A DNA stretch of 64,000 nucleotides from contig NZ_CP108549.1 of assembly GCF_036010325.1 (NCBI RefSeq), forward strand, positions 5,084,001-5,148,000. Direction: 5' to 3'. This document shows positions 24,632 through 34,019 of this stretch, in pieces. The notes below the pieces were generated by a model that saw nothing but the letters and a program-made list of their open reading frames with translations, did no database searches and was not told the origin of the DNA. The translations under genes were made by a program, and so were the position numbers. Position 1 is the stretch's first letter. Each line of letters begins with the position of its first letter. Source of the stretch: Streptomyces sp. NBC_01210. GTDB taxonomy: Bacteria; Actinomycetota; Actinomycetes; Streptomycetales; Streptomycetaceae.

Positions 24632-24637
24632 CGAAGC

Positions 24638-25411
24638 TCATCGGGCGTCCGTGACGGGGTAGCGCCACCGGAGGTGCGACAGCGCCCGAGCCCTCGCTTC
24701 GACGACTGCCATCCGGGCGTCACGCTCGGCGGCATCCGTGTGCGCGGCCTGGCCGGTCGCCTGCCCAGGCCACTTGCGGTACAGGAGTCCCACCTCGGGC
24801 GAGAACCAACCGCGGCTGGTGGAGTTCAGGGCGAGCAGTAGCCCCGTGTCCTCCGAGGCGGGAAGAGCCATCCAGCCGCCGAGCGCGAGGAGCAGTTCGC
24901 GGCGAACGAGCAGCGTCGCCGGGTGGACCTGTGCGCGGAAACCATTCGCCTTCCAGAAGTCGAGCACGGCCCCCCGCTCGATCGGTCCAGCTTCGGGGTC
25001 CCCGGGAAAGCCCGCCGTGGAGCCGTCGGGCAACAGATCCAGTACGCGCGATGTCGCCCAGCCGATCGCGGAGTCACCTTCGAGCGCGGCCAGGTCGCGG
25101 GCCAGCGCACCCGGGGTCAGTTGGTCGTCGGCATCCAGGACCTTGACGTACTCGCCGTCTGCGTGCGCGAGGGCCATGGTCCGGGCGACGCCGGGGCCGC
25201 CGGGGCGCCCCTGCTCGAAGGTCACGCGGTCGTCGTCGGGGACGTGGGGAGCGACCTCGTCGCTCTCGCCGTCCTCCTGGATCAACCAATGCCACTCCCA
25301 TCCGTCGGGGAGCTCCTGCTCGCAGAGAGACTTGTACGCGTCCGGCAGGAACGGGGCGGATGGCGGGTGGACAGCAGTGATGATGACGACGCGCCGAAGC
25401 ACGGCACTCAC
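24638..25411 (-). CDS. family 2 glycosyltransferase
   Basis: A 257-residue GT-A type glycosyltransferase. The N-terminal strand VVIITAVHPP, LIQEDGESDE, and the D-x-D-like metal motif VKVLDADDQLTPGAL (about 93-107) are clear, and HPATLLVRRELLLALGGW fits the acceptor loop. It transfers a sugar from an activated nucleotide to an unknown acceptor in the cytoplasm. The GTG at 25411 overlaps the stop of the GntR gene by four bases (GTGA); a second GTG one codon earlier is possible. The pairing suggests the regulator controls it. Confidence 0.82.
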   Translation of the reverse strand: MSAVLRRVVIITAVHPPSAPFLPDAYKSLCEQELPDGWEWHWLIQEDGESDEVAPHVPDDDRVTFEQGRPGGPGVARTMALAHADGEYVKVLDADDQLTPGALARDLAALEGDSAIGWATSRVLDLLPDGSTAGFPGDPEAGPIERGAVLDFWKANGFRAQVHPATLLVRRELLLALGGWMALPASEDTGLLLALNSTSRGWFSPEVGLLYRKWPGQATGQAAHTDAAERDARMAVVEARARALSHLRWRYPVTDAR

Positions 25412-26196
25412 CACCTTTCCAGATGAGTGGTGAAGAGCATTTCCGTGCGGTCACCAGGCAGCGTGATGTCGGATACGTCCACGACGCGGTCGTTGATGTC
25501 GAACGAGGTCTTCCGGAGAACCAGGACCGACGTGCCCGGCGGCAGCTCCAGCTCATCCGCCTCTTCCGGTGTGGGTGGGCGGGCGGTGACGCGTTCCTCG
25601 ACGCGGTCCACTTCGATTCCCACGGTGTAGAGCTGGTTCTGTGTGCCGCCGGGCCACGGTTCGTTGGTGTCGTCCAGGAGGTCCGGGTTCTCCTCGACCA
25701 GGGCGCGGACGATGTATGAGGTCACCAGGTTGAGCGGGGCGGTTTCGGCGGCGTACCTCGTCCGGTAGGTGCGCTCCAGGAGGGGCGTGCCCTCGGGGAC
25801 CCCGAAGGTCTCCGCAAGTTCCTTGTTCGCCTTGGTCTCGCGATACGCCGCGTAAAAGACGAGGTCGTCCATCTGCAGGCCGGTGTCGTGCTCGGTCGCG
25901 CCTGTCTCCAGCCTCTTGGCCTCCGGCTCGCGCGCGCGGCCCTTCTCCCACTGGTGCCGGACGTTGTCGCGCAGCACCGTCGTGCGGGGCCGACGGACGA
26001 AGTTGCCGCGGCCGTGCTGCTTCTCGATCAGCCCTTCGTTCTGCAGCAGTCGAAGTGCGTTCTGGATCGTCGGGAGGCTCTTCCCGTACTGCTCGGCGAG
26101 TTTGGTCTCCGCGGGAAGTCGGTCGCCGGGCTCCAGCTGACCGGCGCGGATGGACTGGCGGAGGTCATCCGCGATCCGCTCGTACACCTTTGCCAC
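25408..26196 (-). CDS. GntR-family regulator, HutC/UTRA type
   Basis: A 262-residue regulator. The winged helix-turn-helix covers about 1-70 (VYERIADDLRQSIRAGQLEP, GDRLPAETKLAEQYGKS, TIQNALRLLQNEGLIEKQHG). The UTRA effector domain covers about 90-255 (GTPLLERTYRTRYA; FDINDRVVDVSDITLPGD). HutC-type regulators respond to small sugars, amino acids or other metabolites, and versions of this gene accompany integrative elements in Streptomyces. It is translated together with the glycosyltransferase behind it. Confidence 0.9.
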   Translation of the reverse strand: MAKVYERIADDLRQSIRAGQLEPGDRLPAETKLAEQYGKSLPTIQNALRLLQNEGLIEKQHGRGNFVRRPRTTVLRDNVRHQWEKGRAREPEAKRLETGATEHDTGLQMDDLVFYAAYRETKANKELAETFGVPEGTPLLERTYRTRYAAETAPLNLVTSYIVRALVEENPDLLDDTNEPWPGGTQNQLYTVGIEVDRVEERVTARPPTPEEADELELPPGTSVLVLRKTSFDINDRVVDVSDITLPGDRTEMLFTTHLERW

Positions 26197-26234
26197 TGAT
26201 GCTCACCGTTCTCTGTCGCCCGACGGGACTCAGC

Positions 26235-26590
26235 CTATGACTCCTCATCTTCCAGCCACTGCGCGCGCGGCAGCACCGTGGCCGACGGGGCGGCCGCGCG
26301 GAGCACAGCCAGGGACGCGCCGCGGATGTCCACCCCGTTGACCGGGGCGCCAGCGGCGTTGCGTGGGGTGACGTAGGCGCCGTTGTCGCCGGTGCCGGTG
26401 TGCATTACTGCGGCGATCCGCAGGGTGCGCCGTGTGCCGTCGGGAAGCCACACGGGGACGCGCTCGCCGGCGGTGTGGCGTTCCCACTCCTCGTTGACGA
26501 CGATGGAGTCGTCGTCCAGGTCGCGCACGTCGCCCGAGACCAGCGGAAGTCGCGCCGTGCGGCGGCACAACCGCGAGCGATTCATCGCTG
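26235..26590 (-). pseudogene. fragment of an FtsX-like ABC permease
   Basis: The frame from about 26590 to the stop at 26235 reads VSGDVRDLDDDSIVVNEEWE, RIAAVMHTGTGDNGAYVTPR and GVDIRGASLAVLRA. This is the exported MacB-like segment found between the helices of Streptomyces FtsX-type permeases. No membrane helices remain on either side, so only about 115 residues of a protein of 400-800 survive. Confidence 0.5.
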
Positions 26591-26976
26591 AAGTCGGGAA
26601 AGCTCCCGCCTCTCCACCTGCGCCGAATGAATAACAGGCTCCAGCGGAGGATGGGATTCCTTGCCCACCTCCCCGGACCTCGTAGAGGACCGCGGGCTTT
26701 TGCACACCCCTGTTCCGCTGTTGATGTTCTCCGCAGGACATGGAAGCGCCCGACCGCTGGCGACGGGGGATGCACCAGCGATCGGGCTGTAGCCAAGAGT
26801 AACAAGGCTGCTTGTACGGCGGGAACCGGCTGCTCAGCCGCATCGAGGCGTTGTGATCGGGATCACGTAACGCAGCCCGCAAGGGGTGGAAACGGAGAAC
26901 CAAGGCCGCTGATGAGCGGACCGGGGTGTCCCGCCGGACGCTCGGGGAACATGTCGCTGGTCGAGCCTCGGCCCCG
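26591..26976. other. non-coding gap with CRP-like motif
   Basis: A 386-bp region between minus-strand features. It holds an imperfect dyad CGCTGG-N14-CCAGCG (about 26755-26780) and TGTGA-TCGGGA-TCACG (26852-26867), which matches the general CRP/FNR-type half-site pattern. Neither lies at an obvious promoter. No gene is supported. Confidence 0.3.
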
Positions 26977-29900
26977 CTACTGGTCGCACGGGGGCTCGTA
27001 CGAGAGGCGGGGCAGATACTCGTGCCATTTCGCCGGCGTCAGAACGCCCCGAGTGGTCGAGCAAATGCGACGAATGGCCTCGTCGACGTCGAGGTTCCAC
27101 AGCCGGACGGTATCGGCGCCGCTCGATACTCCGAGCATGTGGCTTCTGGGACTGAACGACAAGAAATTGCCCGTCTTGGCGTTGGGGCTCATCGATTGAC
27201 CAATGGGAGCGGCCTTGGACGGATCGGCCACTTTCCAGAGCCGGACCGTGTTGTCGTTGCCGCCACTCGCCATGGTGCGGCCGTCCCTGCTGAACGTCAG
27301 CGACACGACCGCTTCGGTGTGGCCTGTGAGGGGGGAGCTCAGCGGGGTTGCCTTGAGGGGGTCGCTGATGTTCCAGAGCCGGACCGTGCCGTCGTCGCTG
27401 CCGCTGGCCAATGTATGGCCGTCGGGGCCGTAGGAGAGCGTGTTGATGGGGCCGAGGTGCCCGGTGAGAGGTGCCCCGAGTTGGGCGGCATGACGTGGGT
27501 CGGCCATGTTCCACAGCCGGATGGTGTCGTCCGCGCTGCCGCTGGCGAGAGTGCGGCCGTCCGGGCTGAAGACGAGGGAATTGACGTAGCCCATGTGGCC
27601 GGCGAGCGGCTTGCCGAGCGGAAGAAGGCGGGACGGGTCGCTGCTGTTCCACAACTGAATGGTGCGGTCCTCATGGGCGGTTGCCAGCGTGCGCCCGTCC
27701 GGGCTGAATGCCAGCGCGTCGGGGCCCGCGAACCGTGTCCTCAGTTCGACGGGCGGCCCGTAGGAGACAGGCCGAGTCGGGTCGGTGACGTTCCACAGCT
27801 GCACTGCGCGGCTTCCCGTCAGCACCGCGAGTGTGTGGCCGTCGGGGGAGAACGTCAGTGAACGCACGTCACCCTTCCCGGGCATGAACGGTTTGCCCAG
27901 CGACGCGGGCCGTTCGGGAGTCGTCACGTTCCACAGCCGTACCCTTCCGTCGCGCGCGGCCGTGGCCAGCACCTGCCCATCCGGGCGGAACGCTCCGATG
28001 CGGCCGATCATGTCCGACGTCGGTATCGACCACAGGCGGACCCTGCTGTCACCGCTCCCGGTGGCGAGGGTTCGGCCGTCGGGGCTGAAGCCCACGGCGT
28101 ACATCTCGCCACTGCTCCCTGCGAGAGGCTCGCCGACCTGCGACGGATATGCCGGATCGCTGACGTTCCACAGGCTCGCCGTACTGTCTGCGCTGCCGGC
28201 GGCGAGCATGGTTCCGTCGGGGCTGAAGGCGACTGACCATACGGGACCGGTGTGGCCGGTGAGAGGCGCGCCGAGCGGCGTCGCGTGACGTGGATCGGCC
28301 GCGTTCCAGAGCCGGATGGTGTCGTCCGCGCTGCCGCTGGCGAGGGTTTGGCCATCGGGGCTGAAGGCCACCGAGTGCACCGTGTCCGTGTGGCCGGTCA
28401 GCACTGTGTCGATCCGCGTCGGATGACGCGGATCGGCCATGTCCCACAGCCTGATCGTGTCATCGTCGCCACCGGCTGCCAGCGTCCGTCCGTCAGGGCT
28501 GAACGCCATGGAGCGCACGGCGGCGGTGTGGCCGGTCAACGCACCGAGCGCCTTCGGCCGGCGCGGGTCGCTCATGTCCCACAGGCGAACGGTGTGATCT
28601 TCATTGGCGGATGCCAGAGTGTGTCCGTCCGGGCTGAAGGCGAGCAGGTAGACCGTGCCGCCATTGCGGGTCAAGGGCGCGCCGAGCGGGCGCGGGTGGT
28701 CGGGATCCTGCACGTTCCACAGCCGGACCGTACCGTCGTCCGAAGCGCTGGCGAGGGTGCGGCCGTCCGGGCTGAAGACCGCGCTGCTCACCCAACTCGT
28801 GTGGCCGGTGAGGGGCTTGCCCAGCTGTTTGGGCCGAGTCGGGTCCGACACGTCCCACAGTCGAACGGTGCGGTCGTAGTTGGCGGTGGCCAGGAGCCGT
28901 CCGTTCGGACTGAACGAGGTGAGGTACACGGCGCCGGCGTGGCCGAGCAGCGGTGTGGCCAGCGGCGCGTTCACGATCGAGATCAGCCGATTGTTCGCGC
29001 CCTCGTCGTCCGGCCGCAAGCGGTGAGCCACCAGGTCGAGTTGAGCGGACAACGACGGGTCCGTGTACTGGACGCGATCGGCTTCGGCGACCACCTGCTC
29101 GAACACCGCATCGTTCCGCTGCTGCCACGCGACCACCGCCGAACCGACGGCCAGCATCGCCAGGACGACCAGAGCCGACACCGCACCACGGCTGATCCAG
29201 ACTGTGCGCTTGCGCAGCCTGACCGAAGCAGCCAGGAATTCCACCGCGATCCGCGACAGGAAGGTGTCACCGGCGGATATCGCCCAGTTGTGGGCCTGCT
29301 CCAGACGGGAACCCCGATAGAGCAGTGACGTATCGCGGTTCGACCCTTCCCAGGCTCTGCCGTCCTCTTCCAGCCGCTGGCGCAGCAGATTGCCGGTCCT
29401 GTCCTCGTCGATCCAGTCACGCAGGCGTGGCCAGGCGTGGAGCAGCGCTTCATGGGTGATCTCCACGGTCTCCGCGTCGAGTGTCACCAATCGGGCGCTC
29501 ACCAGTGCTTCGAGCGATTCCTCCGTCTTGTTGGGGTCCGTTGACTCCGCCGCCAGTTGGCGCCGCGTCCCCCGTCTACGGGTGGCCTGGGTGTCTTCGC
29601 CCAGCCGGACCAGCCTGAGGAGGAGCAGTCGCGCGGCCGTGCGTGCTGCCGGGTCGAGGCCGGACCAGGCCCGCTCGGCGGTCGCCGCCACCGCTCCCTG
29701 GATTCCGCCCGCCGCGCGGTAGCCGGCCAGCGTCAGCCTTCCCGCCTTTCGTCGCTGCCAGGTGGCGAGCAGGGCGTGGGAGAGGAGCGGCAGAACCCCC
29801 GCGTTGTGCGCCCCGCGGGGGCCGTCAGCGCTCAATTCCCGGACGATCAGTTCCCCCAGCCCCGGTTCGAGTTCCAGGCCCACGGCTTTGGCCGGGCCGG

Positions 29901-31020
29901 TCACCGCTTCGCGCAGCTCCGTGGTGGTCAGCGGCCCGAGCACCATGTGCCGATGCTGCAGCGCGTCGGCCAGTTCGGGATACCCGAGGCATTGCTCGTA
30001 GAAGTCGGCGCGTATGCCGAGGACTACGAGCACGGGGGCTGGGTCACCGGAGCCGGGGGGCGAGCATGCAGCGTGGAGGAGCTGGATGAAAGTGCGCCTG
30101 CGCGCCTCGTCGGAGCAGAGGGTGAACGCCTCCTCGAACTGATCCACGATGATGACCGGACGGGCGGCGGAGGATGTCTCGCGGTGCGCCCATGCCGTGA
30201 CGGCCTTCCTCACCACGCGCGCGACCTGCGGAGTACCGGGCTCCTTCACTGCCGCTTCCTTCACCGCCGGTTCCTTCGCCGTCGGTTCCTCCGCGGCAGA
30301 GACGACGTGCGCGAGCTCAGGGATCCGGCGGGTCAGCTCCGCGAGAGGATCGCCTCCCGGCGCGAACTGCAGAACCCCCCTTGCCCGGCTGTTCTCGTCC
30401 CCCAGTGCGCCGTTCTGCAATGCGGGCACCAAGCCGGCGTTCAGCAGGGAGGATTTTCCCGCACCTGAGGCGCCCACGAGCATGACCAGGCCACCCGTCT
30501 TCTCCGCTGCGCGGAGCTGAGCAATGAGGGCATCCGTGCTCCGCTCGCGGCCGAAGAACCACCGGGCGTCTTGCTGACGGTACGAAGCCAGCCCCCGGTA
30601 TGGGCACACACCGGCGACGGTCGGGGTTTCGGCCGGGGGTTGTTCCTCCGCTTCCGCGGATGCAGCGGTGCGGTCGCTGACCGGGTCGGCAACCGCGCGC
30701 TCCCACAGGCGCTGCCACTGGGCCAGGTCGTACAGGCCCGTGGACACCGGCGCGGGCCGCGAGCGCCGCGCTTCGGGGATCAGGATGTGCAGCACCACGG
30801 CGAGGGCGGCGAACTGAGCAGGCACGTTCCTGGCCCGTCGCCAGTCGCTGATCCGCTGAGCGGACACCCGCACTGGCCGCCCTTGTTCGTCGACCCGCTG
30901 AAGCCGGACGACCGCCTCGGCCACGCGCTTGAGGGGAGGGTTGCCTGCCTCCTTGTACAGCAGCGCGAGACGTTCCGCGAAGGCTGTGCGTGCCCCTGAG
31001 TCGGAACTCAAGGTCTCCAC
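26977..31020 (-). CDS. STAND NTPase with N-terminal HTH and 14 WD40 repeats
   Basis: A 1347-residue regulatory ATPase. Residues 1-95 form a conserved helix-turn-helix-type domain (RVSAQRISDWRRARNVPAQF). The STAND NTPase core follows, with a Walker A loop (VGASGAGKSSLL, about 182-193) and Walker B (VIIVDQFEEAF, about 289-299). One membrane helix lies near 625-645 (VSALVVLAMLAVGSAVVAWQ). Fourteen WD40 units (GHTxxVxxxxFSPDGRTLASGS-type) fill the rest, enough for two seven-bladed propellers. A Lys/Glu/Pro repeat (EPTAKEPAVKEAAVKEP) splits the NTPase. Such proteins act as signal-triggered switches, in some cases in defence or development. The GTG start at 31020 is supported by AGGGG. It is a lone gene. 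Confidence 0.88.
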   Translation of the reverse strand: METLSSDSGARTAFAERLALLYKEAGNPPLKRVAEAVVRLQRVDEQGRPVRVSAQRISDWRRARNVPAQFAALAVVLHILIPEARRSRPAPVSTGLYDLAQWQRLWERAVADPVSDRTAASAEAEEQPPAETPTVAGVCPYRGLASYRQQDARWFFGRERSTDALIAQLRAAEKTGGLVMLVGASGAGKSSLLNAGLVPALQNGALGDENSRARGVLQFAPGGDPLAELTRRIPELAHVVSAAEEPTAKEPAVKEAAVKEPGTPQVARVVRKAVTAWAHRETSSAARPVIIVDQFEEAFTLCSDEARRRTFIQLLHAACSPPGSGDPAPVLVVLGIRADFYEQCLGYPELADALQHRHMVLGPLTTTELREAVTGPAKAVGLELEPGLGELIVRELSADGPRGAHNAGVLPLLSHALLATWQRRKAGRLTLAGYRAAGGIQGAVAATAERAWSGLDPAARTAARLLLLRLVRLGEDTQATRRRGTRRQLAAESTDPNKTEESLEALVSARLVTLDAETVEITHEALLHAWPRLRDWIDEDRTGNLLRQRLEEDGRAWEGSNRDTSLLYRGSRLEQAHNWAISAGDTFLSRIAVEFLAASVRLRKRTVWISRGAVSALVVLAMLAVGSAVVAWQQRNDAVFEQVVAEADRVQYTDPSLSAQLDLVAHRLRPDDEGANNRLISIVNAPLATPLLGHAGAVYLTSFSPNGRLLATANYDRTVRLWDVSDPTRPKQLGKPLTGHTSWVSSAVFSPDGRTLASASDDGTVRLWNVQDPDHPRPLGAPLTRNGGTVYLLAFSPDGHTLASANEDHTVRLWDMSDPRRPKALGALTGHTAAVRSMAFSPDGRTLAAGGDDDTIRLWDMADPRHPTRIDTVLTGHTDTVHSVAFSPDGQTLASGSADDTIRLWNAADPRHATPLGAPLTGHTGPVWSVAFSPDGTMLAAGSADSTASLWNVSDPAYPSQVGEPLAGSSGEMYAVGFSPDGRTLATGSGDSRVRLWSIPTSDMIGRIGAFRPDGQVLATAARDGRVRLWNVTTPERPASLGKPFMPGKGDVRSLTFSPDGHTLAVLTGSRAVQLWNVTDPTRPVSYGPPVELRTRFAGPDALAFSPDGRTLATAHEDRTIQLWNSSDPSRLLPLGKPLAGHMGYVNSLVFSPDGRTLASGSADDTIRLWNMADPRHAAQLGAPLTGHLGPINTLSYGPDGHTLASGSDDGTVRLWNISDPLKATPLSSPLTGHTEAVVSLTFSRDGRTMASGGNDNTVRLWKVADPSKAAPIGQSMSPNAKTGNFLSFSPRSHMLGVSSGADTVRLWNLDVDEAIRRICSTTRGVLTPAKWHEYLPRLSYEPPCDQ

Positions 31021-31561
31021 CCCTTACTTCCCCCGTATCTGGGCATCCGGACCGGAAAACTCACCTTATATGGCTGACCTGCGGTTAAGCCGTTGGCCCG
31101 GTGCCGGAACCTCCTCGGCGGGAGCCACAGCTGGCAGGATCACGACGCAGTAGCGCATCACCGGGCGTCGCCCGGATATGCCACCAGCTCAGCGCTCGGA
31201 GAGACAACTCATGACGCCACATGTTCTCGGTCATCTTCCGTCGGAGTTACGAGACGGTGGCGACGGTCTCGTCGCGTGCGTGTGAGAGATCCGTGGAGCC
31301 AGTCCCATCCGGGACTGCTATCGCGTCGACCACGGGTCCGGCCTTTCCCCGATCCGCGCCGTACCGGCGCGGATCGACGCCGCCCGTATGGTTCGGCACC
31401 GGTCCCCACGAGGGGAGGGACTGGTGCCGTACGACGCGGCGTGTGGAGGCTGTGCAGGCCGGGGTGCGTTGTCCGACGGCAGCGATCGCACGCCGCTCAC
31501 AAGCAGCCAACGGCAGCCGATCACCGCGGTGGCCGCGAACGCTTCGCTCGGTGCACGCATC
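31021..31561. other. gap upstream of the STAND gene
   Basis: About 540 bp without a supported gene. The STAND promoter must be at its left end. Scattered short frames on both strands show no recognisable protein. The right end runs into the first tRNA-fragment block. Confidence 0.35.
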
Positions 31562-31593
31562 AGGCCCGGTTTCCTGAGAAGGGAACCGGGCCT
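31562..31593 (-). terminator. terminator behind tRNA fragment 1
   Basis: AGGCCCGGTTTCC and GGAACCGGGCCT arms around a seven-base spacer. On the minus strand it follows the tRNA 3' end, as a natural tRNA terminator would, in the same arrangement as at 47.2 kb. Confidence 0.65.
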
Positions 31594-31611
31594 GACCTGG
31601 TGCTTCAGCTG

Positions 31612-31655
31612 TCGGGTGGCGGGATTTGAACCCACCACCTGGTCGTCCCGAAGCA
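31612..31655 (-). other. tRNA-Pro-like 3' half, copy 1 (candidate att site)
   Basis: On the minus strand the sequence runs TTCGGGACGACC (end of anticodon arm), AGGTG, T-arm GTGGGTTCAAATCCCGC, and acceptor end CACCCGA. There is no 5' half upstream. The block after it (ACAGCTGAAGCACCAGGTCAG) is nearly identical to copy 3. A 3' half alone is the usual trace of a tyrosine-recombinase element integrated into a tRNA gene. Confidence 0.65.
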
Positions 31656-31810
31656 ACTCGGATGGGCGCTCCGCACGGCCATCAACGGTCCAGGCGCGAC
31701 TTCGGCGACTGCGGCACTGACAGATGAGCCACCGATTGCCAATTGGCCCGTGACCTGGGCACAGCGCCCTGAGAGACTGCACCTCCAGTGTCGTGCTGTG
31801 AGGAGATGCC

Positions 31811-32419
31811 ATGCAGGTAGCCGTGGTCACCTTTGACGGATTCAACGAGCTCGACAGCTTCATCGCCTCCGCGCTGATCAACCGGTGCCGAAAGGACGGC
31901 TTGGAGGCCTTCATCACGACGCCGACGCCGGTGGTCACGTCCATGAACGGCGTCGAGGTAACCGGACAGCGCCCGATGGAGTTCGTGACCGAAGCCGACG
32001 TCGTGCTGATCGGTAGCGGGGTGAAGGCACGAGACGTAGTCGCCGACGACCGGCTGATCTCCAGGCTGTCGCTCGCCCCTTCGCGACAGCTGATCGGTGC
32101 GCAGTGCTCCGGCGCGCTGGTGCTCGCCCGGCTCGGGCTGCTGGATGGCATGCCCGCCTGCACGGACATGAAGAGCCGGCCCTTTGTCGAAGCACGCGAC
32201 GTCACCGTGCTGGACGAGCCGTTCCACGCCGAGGGGAACATCGCTACGGCGGGCGGTTGCCTGGCGTCCCAGTATCTCGCCACGTGGGTGATCACCCGAA
32301 TGCTCGGGGAGGACGCCGCGCGCGACGTCATCGGCTACGTGGCTCCGGTCGGCGAAAACCAGGAGACTGTCGAGCGCGCCATGCGCGCCGTCCACGCGGG
32401 CGAGGTTGTGCTGCGCTGA
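31811..32419 (+). CDS. DJ-1/PfpI-family protein
   Basis: A 202-residue class I glutamine-amidotransferase-like protein. The opening MQVAVVTFDGFNELD, the acidic residue in DGFNE, and the nucleophile elbow GAQCSGALVLARLGLL (Cys about 99) are standard for the DJ-1/PfpI group. NIATAGGCLASQYL holds a second conserved region. Members include isocyanide hydratases, chaperones and regulators; no helix-turn-helix is present. It lies just inside the first tRNA-fragment boundary, so it is likely island cargo. Confidence 0.85.
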   Translation: MQVAVVTFDGFNELDSFIASALINRCRKDGLEAFITTPTPVVTSMNGVEVTGQRPMEFVTEADVVLIGSGVKARDVVADDRLISRLSLAPSRQLIGAQCSGALVLARLGLLDGMPACTDMKSRPFVEARDVTVLDEPFHAEGNIATAGGCLASQYLATWVITRMLGEDAARDVIGYVAPVGENQETVERAMRAVHAGEVVLR

Positions 32420-32778
32420 CGCCCCGCGAATCAGCCCTCTGGGCTGCCGCTTCGTCGTCCAGGACTGAAACCACCGCAAAGTTACGGTCATCAGGACGCG
32501 GATGACCGCGTCTGTCTCCGTGATCGCGAAGACTGTCACGCAGGAGAGCCACAAGGGTGCGCCCCCATGGCTCACTGCGCCCGGACTTGTTCTTACTGGC
32601 CATCTCGCCTGCCGGGCACGCATCGGGCACGGCCGGTGGGCACTGCTTGAGGAGTTCGATCAGTCTGCCCTGACGTCCGGTCGGCATGTGCTCGATTCCA
32701 GCTAGGTCCGGACGACTCGGGGAGCCCACTGACTGGGGGCGGCATAGCATGGCAAACCCGGGCGAAAGGGTCACTGGC

Positions 32779-32910
32779 ATGCCGCGAGTGATCTGGTGCG
32801 GCGCCATCAGCTTCGGCCTGGTCGCCCTCCCCGTTCCAGGTCGTCGCAGCAGCCGAATCCCGCGACATCACCTGCACCGCGTCCACGAGAAGGACAGGGC
32901 TGAGCGATGA
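32779..32910 (+). pseudogene. N-terminal fragment of a Ku protein gene
   Basis: From ATG 32779 the protein opens MPRVIWCGAISFGLVALPV, the signature start of bacterial Ku, the DNA-end-binding protein of non-homologous end joining. After PV the conserved continuation (QVVAAAESRDIT) appears only in the next frame, and HRVHEKDRAE is back in the first. Two shifts within 60 bp and loss of the remaining ~230 residues make it non-functional. It ends at 32910, just before the hydratase gene. Confidence 0.65.
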
Positions 32911-32923
32911 CAGGAAGACCGAG

Positions 32924-33763
32924 ATGACCGCCTCGTACGAAACCATCAAGACCAGGCTGGACGGCAATGTCCTGTCCGCCACGTTCAACGCGCCGCCGAT
33001 GAACCTCATCGGTCCCGAGGTCGTGCGGGACCTGGTCGCACTGCTCGAGGAACTGTCACACCCGAACGCCCCACGCGTGGTGATCTTCGACAGTGCGGAC
33101 GCCGACTTCTTCTTCCCGCACGTCGACATGACGAAAGTCCCCCAGTACACCGCTGAGGCCGCGAAGGCCGGAGGCCCCGGCGATGCCTCCCTGGGAATGC
33201 TGTTTCGCAAGCTGAGCCTGCTCCCGGCCGTCACCATCGCCAAGCTGCGGGGCCGCGCCCGGGGAGCGGGCAGCGAGTTCCTCCTTGCCTGCGACATGCG
33301 CTTCGCCTCTCGGGAGAACGCCATCCTGGGCCAGCCCGAAGTGGGAATCGGAACACCCCCCGGCGCGGGCGCGATCCAGCACCTCACCCGTCTGCTGGGC
33401 CGGGGCCGTGCACTCGAAGCCGTGCTGACGTCGTCGGACTTCGACGCCGACCTCGCCGAACGCTATGGATGGGTCAATCGTGCGGTCCCTGACGCCGAAC
33501 TGGACGACTTCGTAGCAGGCATCGCCGCGCGCATGAGCGGCTTTCCCCGCGATGCGCTGATCGCAGCCAAGTCGGCAATCAACGCCATCAGCCTGCCGGC
33601 TCCTGCCGAAGTACGCGCAGACGCCGCGCTGTTCCAGCAACTCGTCCGAGGCGAGGGAGTGCAGCAGCGCACGGCTGAGTTGTTCAAGCAGGGCTTCCAG
33701 ACCCGTGGTGCCACCGAACTCGGCCTCGGAGACGCCCTGGGCGACTTGAAGGCGATCGACTGA
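32924..33763 (+). CDS. enoyl-CoA hydratase/isomerase family protein
   Basis: A 279-residue crotonase-fold protein. The oxyanion-forming stretch is AKLRGRARGAGSEFLLACDM (about 105-124), followed by FASRENAILGQPEVGIGTPP, in which the usual catalytic Glu region reads QPEVGIG. The length is normal. The substrate acyl-CoA is unknown; the first loop (FNAPPMNLIGPEVVRDL) is typical of hydratases. ATG 32924 is preceded by GACCGAG only, so the start is moderately certain. It sits directly after the Ku relic with no other fatty-acid genes near. Confidence 0.85.
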   Translation: MTASYETIKTRLDGNVLSATFNAPPMNLIGPEVVRDLVALLEELSHPNAPRVVIFDSADADFFFPHVDMTKVPQYTAEAAKAGGPGDASLGMLFRKLSLLPAVTIAKLRGRARGAGSEFLLACDMRFASRENAILGQPEVGIGTPPGAGAIQHLTRLLGRGRALEAVLTSSDFDADLAERYGWVNRAVPDAELDDFVAGIAARMSGFPRDALIAAKSAINAISLPAPAEVRADAALFQQLVRGEGVQQRTAELFKQGFQTRGATELGLGDALGDLKAID

Positions 33764-33839
33764 TGAAGAACTGCCGTGAGGTCGGTGGAGTGGGTTTGGT
33801 CGGTAGCCGCGGGTACCCGAAGAACAGAGCCGTTGCGGA

Positions 33840-34017
33840 ACTGGGCTCACTCCCGTGGCCCGGTCAAGCGCCCTTGGAAGCCGGGTTCGTTCGTCGGTGG
33901 CTGCCTGAACGATCTGTTCAAGGTCAAGTCCTGTGGCGCGTCGCAGGTCCGCGCCTTGGAGCTGGGCGTCCTTGAGATCTGCCCCCTGGATATTGGCCTC
34001 ATCAAGGCGAGCCCTCT
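33840..34017 (-). pseudogene. pentapeptide-repeat protein fragment
   Basis: Minus-strand reading from 34017 gives ARLDEANIQGADLKDAQLQG, ADLRRATGLDLEQIVQA and TDERTRLPRAL. The A(D/N)LxxA periodicity and the LDLEQI-TDERTRLP ending are those of pentapeptide-repeat proteins. It has no start and is cut at 34017, where recombinase sequence on the other strand begins. Confidence 0.55.
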
Positions 34018-34019
34018 CC

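Noticed and set aside
26852..26867. CRP-type operator as a regulatory feature
   Set aside because: The motif fits, but no promoter or gene start lies within a useful distance on either strand.
27030..28980. CRISPR-like or tandem DNA repeat array
   Set aside because: The periodic DNA similarity is explained by WD40 repeats in the protein; units are coding, unequal and without spacers.
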